From positions 1-61,835 of the forward strand of contig JAWOGF010000068.1 of the NCBI GenBank assembly GCA_046497075.1: 61,835 nt of DNA. The letters run 5' to 3'. Source of the stretch: Saliniplasma sp046497075. GTDB lineage: Archaea > Thermoplasmatota > Thermoplasmata > Halarchaeoplasmatales > Halarchaeoplasmataceae. Of the stretch, positions 25,923-32,975 are shown in pieces. The notes below the pieces were generated by a model that worked only from the letters and a program-made list of their open reading frames with translations, was not told the origin of the DNA and ran no database searches. A program made the position numbers and the translations under genes. Numbering within the stretch: position 1 is the stretch's first letter; each line of letters begins with the position of its first letter.

Positions 25923-26783
25923 ATGGACGAGAAAAATGAAGAAAGGAATACACAAGAGTTGAGAGAAAAGTACCTCCGAAAGGATATGATGCCTACTATC
26001 TTTTGTACTGGATGTGGTATAGGTAATGTACTGAATTACACGCTGAGGGCTATCGAAAAGGAAGAATTAGATATGGATAAGACTGTGATTTTATCAGGTA
26101 TAGGTTGTTCATCCCGTCTCCCTGGTTATGTAGATGTAGATTCTTTACATACTACCCACGGAAGGGCGTTAGCTTTTGCAACGGGCGTTAAGATCACCAA
26201 TCCAGACCTTAACGTTATCGTTTTCACCGGTGATGGCGACTGTATGGGTATCGGAGGAAACCACTTTATCCACGCAGCTAGAAGAAATATCGATATGACC
26301 GTTATCGCGGTTAACAATTTCATATATGGTATGACTGGAGGGCAGGTCGCTCCCACGACACCGGAAGGAGATTACGCTACAACCGCTCCCTACGGGAATA
26401 TAGAACCCTCATTCGATATGAGTAACATGGCTATTTCTTCTGGTGCATCTTATGTGGCTAGATGGACCGTTACCAAGCCCAGTCAACCGATAAACTCTAT
26501 TGCGGAAGGTATAGCGAATAAGGGTTTCAGTTTCATCGAGATGCTTTCACCATGTACCACGGCTTATGCTAGGCAGAACAAGATGGGCAGTATGAAAGAT
26601 TTCTGGAACTGGTACGATAAAAAGACGATGTTAACTGAAGATTACGAGATGATGAAGAAATATGGTGATCCAGATGAGATCGAAAAGCTCTATGAGAACA
26701 TCAAAACGGGAGTTCTTCATAAAGAGGAGAAAGAATGTCTAAGTGACCGTATGAAACGTTTGATAGAGGAGGTGCAGGTATGA
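25923..26783 (+). CDS. korB: 2-oxoglutarate:ferredoxin oxidoreductase beta subunit
   Basis: TPP- and cluster-binding subunit, 286 aa. FCTGCGIGN and GIGCSSR carry cluster cysteines, FTGDGDCMGIGGNH is the TPP/Mg motif, and NNFIYGMTGGQVAPTTP is the family signature. A further cysteine (SPCTTA) is near residue 217. It starts just after korA with a GGGAGG site and overlaps korC by 4 bp. With low-potential ferredoxin the complex can fix CO2 onto succinyl-CoA. Confidence 0.93.
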   Translation: MDEKNEERNTQELREKYLRKDMMPTIFCTGCGIGNVLNYTLRAIEKEELDMDKTVILSGIGCSSRLPGYVDVDSLHTTHGRALAFATGVKITNPDLNVIVFTGDGDCMGIGGNHFIHAARRNIDMTVIAVNNFIYGMTGGQVAPTTPEGDYATTAPYGNIEPSFDMSNMAISSGASYVARWTVTKPSQPINSIAEGIANKGFSFIEMLSPCTTAYARQNKMGSMKDFWNWYDKKTMLTEDYEMMKKYGDPDEIEKLYENIKTGVLHKEEKECLSDRMKRLIEEVQV

Positions 26784-27301
26784 GACGAGATATCCGTATC
26801 TGTGGAAAAGGTGGTCAAGGGATAATGTTAGCAGGTTACATCTTGGGTAAAGCTGCCAGCGTTTTCCACGATTACAACTCAGTTCAGATGCAGAGTTACG
26901 GACCTGAAGCGAGAGGAGGTGCAGCTAGGTCTGAAGTGGTTATATCTGATGAAGAGATAGGATACTGTGGTTTGTACTCTGCAGAATATATGATGGTCCT
27001 GTCCCAGGAAGCCTACAACAAATATACCGACGATCTAGCGGACGATGCTGTAGTGGTTCTAGACCCGGATCTGGTGCCTCACGCGGATATGGGAGATGCT
27101 TATGAGATACCCGTGACTCGTTTGGCTGAGGAACTGGGTAATAAGATCGTAGCCAACATCATAATGCTCGGAGCCTTCAATGAAGTAGCAGGACTGGTCC
27201 CTGAAGAATCACTAAGAGATTCCGTCAAAGACAGCGTTCCAGGAAGATTCATAGATCTCAACATGAAAGCCGTCGATACCGGGATAGAATATTTTAGATA
27301 A
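26780..27301 (+). CDS. korC: 2-oxoglutarate:ferredoxin oxidoreductase gamma subunit
   Basis: A 173-residue subunit with the family start ICGKGGQGIMLAGYILGKAA and the later segment QSYGPEARGGAARSEVVIS. It completes the four-subunit Kor enzyme. It is the last gene of the 12-gene operon that starts at hdrA. A small inverted repeat GATAG/CTATC at 27306-27320 follows the stop, but without a T-run, so the terminator is uncertain. Confidence 0.93.
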   Translation: MRRDIRICGKGGQGIMLAGYILGKAASVFHDYNSVQMQSYGPEARGGAARSEVVISDEEIGYCGLYSAEYMMVLSQEAYNKYTDDLADDAVVVLDPDLVPHADMGDAYEIPVTRLAEELGNKIVANIIMLGAFNEVAGLVPEESLRDSVKDSVPGRFIDLNMKAVDTGIEYFR

Positions 27302-27450
27302 GATCGGATAGATTTTCTATCATCGGTAATCTTGTATCCAGCACATAACCGCTGTTTTAATTATAGGATTTAGAAGTTAGATGAAGATAGAATGTTACCT
27401 ACACAAAAACCTTTTACTATCACCGATATAGTGTTAATACGGAGATTATT

Positions 27451-28371
27451 ATGAACGAATACCTTTTAGTTCTGAACAAAGATGAAGATACAGTTTCAGT
27501 GATAGATATCGAAAGTAAAGAGACCGTTAAGAAGATCGAAACTGGTCACAATCCCCACGAGATCACAGTGACACCAGACGGTAAAAAATCCTATGTCACA
27601 TGTTCCCTAGGGAACGAGATCAACGTGATAGATAACGAAGGATTTGAGATCGTTAAAAGGATCGAACACGAGAAATTCGAGTTCCCCCACGGCGTTGGAT
27701 TGACTAAAGATGGGGGGGAGTTGTACGTAGCTTCAACTTACAGTAGTATCATCTTCATCATCGATACTGAGAAAGATGAGATCAAGAAGCACTTTCCCAC
27801 GTATCAGGAACATTCACACATGATAACTTTCTCTTCAGACGGTAAAAAGGTGTTCGTACCTAATATAGGCAGCGACAATATGACCGTAGTCGATGTGGAG
27901 AAAGAGAAAGTGGTGAATCACTTCCCGGTGGGTGAAGGACCGGAAGGCACTGCGGTTCATACAGAGACGGATCTACTTTACGTTGCCAACCAGAAAGATG
28001 GGACTCTGTATGTGTTCGATACAGAAGATTACGAGATCAAATACAAGCGCAGACTAGGCACGACTCCCATACGGATAATCTTCTCACCGGATGAGAAATA
28101 TGCATTTATACCAAATAGGGAATCCAATGATGTTTCCGTAGTTCAAACAGATTTTGATCGAGATGGCGAGATCGTTCCCTGGGAGATGAAAAGGATCCCC
28201 GTCGGTGTATGGCCAGGTGGGGTAGTTTTCGATGAGAGCGGTTCGAAAGCATTCGTTGCCAACAACAAAACCAACGATATCTCGGTGATCGACGTCGAAA
28301 CTTTAGAAGAGGAACCCGAAAGGATAGATGCGGGTATCCACCCCGATGGAATAGCGTACTTGAAGAAGTGA
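27451..28371 (+). CDS. YVTN-type beta-propeller protein
   Basis: A 306-residue protein made of about seven repeats of roughly 42 residues. Each contains a blade like VSVIDIESKETVKKIETGHNP followed by PDGKKSYV, the pattern of YVTN/lactonase-like beta-propellers. There is no signal peptide, so it appears cytosolic, unlike many archaeal surface-layer YVTN proteins. A GGAGATT ribosome binding site precedes the ATG at 27451. The function is unknown; such folds usually bind proteins or ligands. Its stop codon ends exactly where the convergent neighbour's stop begins. Confidence 0.85.
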   Translation: MNEYLLVLNKDEDTVSVIDIESKETVKKIETGHNPHEITVTPDGKKSYVTCSLGNEINVIDNEGFEIVKRIEHEKFEFPHGVGLTKDGGELYVASTYSSIIFIIDTEKDEIKKHFPTYQEHSHMITFSSDGKKVFVPNIGSDNMTVVDVEKEKVVNHFPVGEGPEGTAVHTETDLLYVANQKDGTLYVFDTEDYEIKYKRRLGTTPIRIIFSPDEKYAFIPNRESNDVSVVQTDFDRDGEIVPWEMKRIPVGVWPGGVVFDESGSKAFVANNKTNDISVIDVETLEEEPERIDAGIHPDGIAYLKK

Positions 28372-29226
28372 TCAATTTAGCGACTTTATCATAAAAAGAC
28401 AAGGGTTATTCTCATCCCATAGTGTGGTGAATTCCTCTAAGGGTAAGAATCCCACACTTCGGTAGAAGGCTCTGGTTTTTTCGTAACCTTTATCGGGATG
28501 TGATGGACCTAGAGTCTTGACCGTGAGGTATCTCTTACCTTGACTTTTCAGGTGGGTTTCGGCCTTTTCTATCAACCTCATCCCTATCCCTCTTCCCTGA
28601 AATTCTTCTAAGATACCCATCACATAGACTTCACTGGTGAACTTGTTGTGTTCTTTGATGGCTACGAAACCCACCGGGGTATCATATATCCTCACGGATA
28701 TGAAGAACTTGCCTCTGACTCCCTCGATATAATCATTGACAGCCTGTTCTATACCGAAGTGTTCCGGGAGCTGTTTCAATATGTTTTTACATACCTCGCT
28801 CTTCACGTCTGGATCATCATCTTCACAGAATTCGATGAACTGGAATATATCTTCATCGACCTGTTCATGCATCCTCTGGCATCTTTCAATCCACAGTTCG
28901 TTGAACTCCTTTTCGCTGACTATCCTGTCACTCAGATCTGCGATGGTATCTATCCCTTCTTTTTCACACCAGTTCACACATATGAGATATTGCAACCAAT
29001 CCATATCATCCTCGTCAGTGTAAACTTCCACCTCTTTTTCTCCCTTTTTGTAAAGCGTGAACGCCCTGTGGTGCCCGTCGGTAAAAAAGAGTTCGTCCCC
29101 GATACGTCTGATAGGTAGTGGTTCGGTTTCTATGTTATTAACATCTTTCAACCTTTCCGAACTCAGGTACAATTGACTGGGTGTGATCCGGTCTATCTTC
29201 CTGTACATCGTTTCTTTAGAACCCAT
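28372..29226 (-). CDS. ParB-like / GNAT acetyltransferase fusion protein
   Basis: A 284-residue two-domain protein. Residues about 10-65 resemble a ParB/sulfiredoxin-type domain with the motif FFTDGHHRAFTLYK (D50-G-H-H-R54). A helical linker of about 80 residues follows. The C-terminal 140 residues are a GNAT N-acetyltransferase with the acetyl-CoA loop FQGRGIGMRL and a GYEKTRAFYRSVGF motif. GNAT enzymes acetylate amines; the ParB-like part may bind nucleotide. Substrate is unknown. It is convergent with the beta-propeller gene, with no base between the stop codons. Confidence 0.8.
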   Translation of the reverse strand: MGSKETMYRKIDRITPSQLYLSSERLKDVNNIETEPLPIRRIGDELFFTDGHHRAFTLYKKGEKEVEVYTDEDDMDWLQYLICVNWCEKEGIDTIADLSDRIVSEKEFNELWIERCQRMHEQVDEDIFQFIEFCEDDDPDVKSEVCKNILKQLPEHFGIEQAVNDYIEGVRGKFFISVRIYDTPVGFVAIKEHNKFTSEVYVMGILEEFQGRGIGMRLIEKAETHLKSQGKRYLTVKTLGPSHPDKGYEKTRAFYRSVGFLPLEEFTTLWDENNPCLFMIKSLN

Positions 29227-29312
29227 GATGGAACATCTGTCAGCGTAGTAAAAAATCTTTTCTAAGATAACTTTTCAAAAGATTTAAAAAGATATAAAAG
29301 ATATAAATAGCG

Positions 29313-30539
29313 ATGAAAGAAAGGACCGATCGTGAAAAGAAGCTATTGGTTTACCTCCTTGGTTTCATGGGATTCTGGGTCATGGGTGACAATTACGCTG
29401 CTTCACCGATCCTCGTCGATATAGCTAGTGAATTTTCCGTCGGTATCGGAACAGCGGCCATGACCGTGACAGCCTACATGTTACCTTTCGGTCTTTTCAC
29501 TATAGTTTTTGGTCCTCTAGCGGACAGATTTGGGAAAGTAAGGGTGATAACAACTGCTGCACTGGGCACCGCTATATTCAGTAGTCTTGCGGCGGCTGCC
29601 TTTGATATATATTCACTTGCTGTATTACGGGCGGTCAACGGTGCTTTCGCTGCAGCTATCTTACCGGTTACCATATCTTTGATCGGAGACGTTTTTGAAG
29701 AGCCTAAATCTAAGATGAACTCCATCGGTACCGTTATGGGCATGTACTTCTTAGGTGCACCCGCCGCTACCGCCATCGGAGGTGGACTATCTTTCATCGG
29801 GAGCTGGAGGATAGTTTACTTGACCTATGGTATCGCGGAGTTGGTCCTGGTCTTCATACTTTACAAGGTCTTGACCTTCGAGAAAGGAACCATCGACAAA
29901 TTAAGTTTCAGAGAGGCCTACAGCGATGCCATCTCACATCCCGACCTTCTTAAAACCGTGTCTCTTCTATCTCTGGTCGGATTCGCAGTCTTCGGCAGTT
30001 TCACATATCTTGGAGATTACCTGGTTGAACAGACAGGTTACAATATACTCTATGTCGGGTTGATATTAGCATTATTTGGATTAGCAGCTTTCTCAGGCGG
30101 GCGAAGAGTAGGTACTCTAAAGAAAAAGATGGGATATAAGATCCTCTTGATAGCAGGAGTTCTAGGGTTTATATCCCTATTAACTGTCAGCTACTGGCCG
30201 GGCATTTACTATATCCTGCCTGCTCTGTTTGGTTTTGGTTTAGCATTCGTGATACTTCAGGTGACTATCATAACTACGGCCCAACAGTATCTTCCTCAGA
30301 AACGAGGTACAGTAATGTCCCTAGCATCGTTCAATATGTTCATAGGTGGTGCAGTCGGGATATTCATCAACAGAATGATCTTGAATAGGATGGGGTATCA
30401 AGGATTGTTCACTATTGCCGCCATCGCTATCTTCGCCGTTGGCGTGCTAGCTTTCTTGTTCATCGGTCTATTCTCCAAGGAGGAATGTTCTGCCATGGAT
30501 TGCTTGATTCTACTCTACAAGAAAATTAATAGGAAGTAA
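29313..30539 (+). CDS. MFS transporter (drug/solute efflux type)
   Basis: Major facilitator permease with 12 predicted membrane helices, 408 aa. The loop between helices 2 and 3 has the family motif GPLADRFGKVRV. Helix 4 and the adjacent regions resemble the DHA1 drug:H+ antiporter group (LRAVNGAFAAAILPVTISLIGD). A TATA-like TTTAAAAAG at 29282-29290 lies about 25 nt before the ATG, so the mRNA is probably leaderless. It is monocistronic. Substrate is not predictable. Confidence 0.9.
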   Translation: MKERTDREKKLLVYLLGFMGFWVMGDNYAASPILVDIASEFSVGIGTAAMTVTAYMLPFGLFTIVFGPLADRFGKVRVITTAALGTAIFSSLAAAAFDIYSLAVLRAVNGAFAAAILPVTISLIGDVFEEPKSKMNSIGTVMGMYFLGAPAATAIGGGLSFIGSWRIVYLTYGIAELVLVFILYKVLTFEKGTIDKLSFREAYSDAISHPDLLKTVSLLSLVGFAVFGSFTYLGDYLVEQTGYNILYVGLILALFGLAAFSGGRRVGTLKKKMGYKILLIAGVLGFISLLTVSYWPGIYYILPALFGFGLAFVILQVTIITTAQQYLPQKRGTVMSLASFNMFIGGAVGIFINRMILNRMGYQGLFTIAAIAIFAVGVLAFLFIGLFSKEECSAMDCLILLYKKINRK

Positions 30540-30637
30540 ATTTGTACTGATTTTTACCCTAAAATAGAGTATGAATTGATTCTTTTACCGGAAGCGGTAA
30601 TTTGATCTCTTTTCAGATACGTTCTCTGCGTTATCAC

Positions 30638-31720
30638 CTAACCGACTATCAATCCGTATGTGAAGCCCATAACGGTCGACAGTATTACAACGATGAATAT
30701 GTAAGCCAACCACTGTTTGAATTTCATTATTCTGAACAGAACTATCATGTTCGGTAAACTGAGAGATGGACCAGCAAGTAATAAACTTAGAGCGGGTGCG
30801 TCTCCCATAACACCTGAATTATATCCGAATGTGGTACCGATTATCGGGACTTCAAGTAATGTAGGCATATACAATATAGCTCCGATTATAGCACCGAAAA
30901 ATGATGATAACAAACTATTATCCCCCAGATAAGGTCTGAAGCTTTCAGGTGGGAGGAAATATGCTATTATACCTACAACAAAAGTACCTGCAATGAGTAT
31001 AGGAAATATTTTTCTAGTTAGATCCCAGGTCTCATAGCCCCATTCAGTAACTTCGCTCGTTTCATAATAGTATATTAGGATTATTGCTATGAACATAGTC
31101 AGAACGTATATAATACCTAATTTCGGTGCCCATGCCAAACTCGAAGCACCGATAACTAATATCGCTATCAAAGACCCGAAGACACTCAATTTTATCCAGA
31201 TAGGTTTTCCAGGATCGTCATCATCTGTTTCTATATTTTGATTGTTCTTACTCGTTTCATCGTCATGGGTTTTGAATATGCTCGACATCAAAAAAGCGAT
31301 GACGAAGGCCATAGTAACAGCCGCAAGCGCCCTAGCCAATCCCAATTCGAAACCTAAAAGATTTGCTGTATATACTATAGCTAAAATATTGATGGCTGGA
31401 CCTGAGTACAGGAATGCCGTAGCCGGTCCCACACCACTCCCCTTTTTATACAATCCAGCGAACATCGGAAGTATCGTACAGCTGCACACTGCAAGTATAG
31501 CTCCCGAGATGGATGCGATGGGAAACGATATCTTCTTATCAACATCTGGACCGAGATATTTCAGGATAGCTTCCTTTTTGATGAAAGCGGCGATGGCACC
31601 GGCGATGAAAAATGCAGGTACCAAGCAGGTTAGAACATGTTCTGAAAGATACTCGTAAACGCTCAGAAGCCCGCTCATGAAAACTTCAATAAGTATATCC
31701 ATCATAGCTTTGCACACCAT
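30638..31720 (-). CDS. Permease of the ArsP/DUF318 family
   Basis: A 360-residue membrane permease with about 8-10 helices. The signature VCSCTILPMFAGLYKKGSG, followed by GPATAFLYSGPAINILA, belongs to the ArsP_1 permease family, whose members include exporters of organoarsenicals and other thiol-reactive species. The Cys-Ser-Cys pair near residue 78 is a plausible metal or arsenic contact. The start may be at 31720, 31705 or 31702; a TATA-like element at 31755-31763 gives a transcript start near 31733. Two perfect palindromes flank that promoter, so tight repression by a dimeric regulator is likely. Confidence 0.85.
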   Translation of the reverse strand: MVCKAMMDILIEVFMSGLLSVYEYLSEHVLTCLVPAFFIAGAIAAFIKKEAILKYLGPDVDKKISFPIASISGAILAVCSCTILPMFAGLYKKGSGVGPATAFLYSGPAINILAIVYTANLLGFELGLARALAAVTMAFVIAFLMSSIFKTHDDETSKNNQNIETDDDDPGKPIWIKLSVFGSLIAILVIGASSLAWAPKLGIIYVLTMFIAIILIYYYETSEVTEWGYETWDLTRKIFPILIAGTFVVGIIAYFLPPESFRPYLGDNSLLSSFFGAIIGAILYMPTLLEVPIIGTTFGYNSGVMGDAPALSLLLAGPSLSLPNMIVLFRIMKFKQWLAYIFIVVILSTVMGFTYGLIVG

Positions 31721-31738
31721 TTCAATATTATTTGAAAT
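31719..31738 (-). promoter_or_regulatory. Operator palindrome 1 of the ArsP-type permease
   Basis: ATTTCAA and TTGAAAT form a perfect 7-bp inverted repeat around 6 bp. It covers the predicted transcription start of the permease gene, downstream of its TATA-like box at 31755-31763. A regulator bound here would block polymerase. The half-site TTTCAA recurs in palindrome 2. The size and symmetry fit ArsR-family winged-helix repressors, but no such gene lies next to it. Confidence 0.65.
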
Positions 31739-31771
31739 GCTTTAGACGTGAGTTCTTTATAAACTTTATGG

Positions 31772-31789
31772 TTTCAAAAATTTTTGAAA
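31772..31789 (-). promoter_or_regulatory. Operator palindrome 2 of the ArsP-type permease
   Basis: TTTCAAAAATTTTTGAAA is a perfect 18-bp palindrome lying just upstream of the TATA-like box at 31755-31763. It shares the half-site TTTCAA/TTGAAA with the palindrome at 31719-31738, whose centre is about 52 bp away. Two like operators on either side of a TATA box strongly suggest cooperative repression or DNA looping. Confidence 0.65.
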
Positions 31790-31855
31790 TGGGTTATTAG
31801 TATGTAAAATTAAAATACTTTAGAATCATATAGTCACATAAACGGGAGTTGAAAC

Positions 31856-31994
31856 ATGAAACGAAGAGCATATCCGTATGGTCGATATATTATCGAAGGT
31901 GAGAGTGTTGAGAAGCTGGAACCCAAGTTCAAAGTTTAGAAACACTATGACTGAGGAAGAAATCTTGTCTGGTTTTCAATATATAGAGGGATAA
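31856..31994 (+). other. Two tiny overlap-free ORFs, possibly a decayed small gene
   Basis: An ATG at 31856 preceded by GGGAGTTG opens a 27-codon frame ending at 31939 (KRRAYPYGRYIIEGESVEKL, then EPKFKV). A second ATG at 31947 opens a 15-codon frame ending at 31994 (MTEEEILSGFQYIEG) in the +1 frame. The second resembles the C-terminal tail of DUF433-type small proteins. Together they could be a frameshifted small gene or leader peptides for the downstream membrane protein, whose ribosome binding site overlaps the second stop. Coding status is uncertain. Confidence 0.3.
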
Positions 31995-31995
31995 A

Positions 31996-32946
31996 ATTCT
32001 AGAAAAGAAAACATCAAAGTGGTATATAGTCATCTTGATCGCCGGGATCATATTCATATCTTCTATTCATATCATATATTTTCCAGTGAATACCAAAAAG
32101 GGTGTTTTTTTTGAAGGTGAGGTGAACGTGGATGATCCGATGTCTCTTTCCACCATCTACCAACATCTTTCTGAAGAAGATATTACACTAGAGAACGTTA
32201 CAGAACCTGTTCAGGTGGAAGATTGTAGTGATGGAACTTGTGAGATCGAGAATGAAGATGTTAAACAGATAAAAGTGACATCCAGCCGTTGGGAAAGTCT
32301 TGGAACTATCTGGATATGGGAAAATGAGGATGATGTGATAGAATTCAGAGGGCATTCATCTTTAAAGTTCAAACATCTCTTCGATGCAAACTCTTTCCCC
32401 AAAAGCAGTGAAAGATGTAAAGAAAGAGTTGTTGAGGTCATGGAACTAGGAGGTGTCCAAATCGAAGAGGATGATGTGAGCACATCTCCTATCGGTATCT
32501 TTGAGTCCTCTCCTATATGCATCGGGATGGTTCTTCTGGTAGTTTTTTTATTTATCCTATTTTTAGTTATCATCTTTGATGAGATGAATAAGAAAGATAA
32601 AGAGGATTATTCAGTTGAGAAAATGCTGTCTTTTATAGCTATACCCGCTCTTTTCTTGATATTCATGCATACACTGAGAACCACCGGTCATACCGAGATG
32701 GCATGTTATATGGTCTGGATACTACCCCTGACTTTGGTGATCGTCGCAGTATTATTCTACGTACCCTGGCAGTACAAATATGGTAAATTTCTATTGATAG
32801 GACTGGTCGGATTAATCATATATCTCGTGTTCGTAACTACTCAGAATCCTTCTTCGTCATGCTTTGTCTGCTTTATCGCTATCCCTCTTGTTGTCCTGAT
32901 CATCGTGTTTACCTATCTAATGATAAGTGATATGGAAAGCGAGTGA
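31996..32946 (+). CDS. Membrane protein of unknown function, possible ATT start
   Basis: A hydrophobic N-terminus is followed by an acidic extracytoplasmic domain of about 130 residues with a CSDGTC motif, then about five transmembrane helices with several Cys residues (NPSSSCFVCFIAIP). The first standard start is TTG 32035, but the frame is open upstream. Codons from 31996 read ATT-CTA-GAA-AAG-AAA-ACA, preceded by GAGGGATAA, a good ribosome binding site. This gives a sensible basic N-terminus (LEKKTSKWYIVILIAGIIF) before the first helix. I therefore suggest ATT as start, 316 codons. No family was recognised. Confidence 0.6.
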   Translation: MLEKKTSKWYIVILIAGIIFISSIHIIYFPVNTKKGVFFEGEVNVDDPMSLSTIYQHLSEEDITLENVTEPVQVEDCSDGTCEIENEDVKQIKVTSSRWESLGTIWIWENEDDVIEFRGHSSLKFKHLFDANSFPKSSERCKERVVEVMELGGVQIEEDDVSTSPIGIFESSPICIGMVLLVVFLFILFLVIIFDEMNKKDKEDYSVEKMLSFIAIPALFLIFMHTLRTTGHTEMACYMVWILPLTLVIVAVLFYVPWQYKYGKFLLIGLVGLIIYLVFVTTQNPSSSCFVCFIAIPLVVLIIVFTYLMISDMESE

Positions 32947-32975
32947 TCGTTTAAGAAAGGTCAAGTTTTCTCGTC

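Noticed and set aside
14997..27301. Calling the organism a methanogen because of Hdr and Mvh
   Set aside because: Hdr and Mvh homologues occur in many non-methanogens, and no mcr, mtr or F420-linked C1 genes are present in the window.
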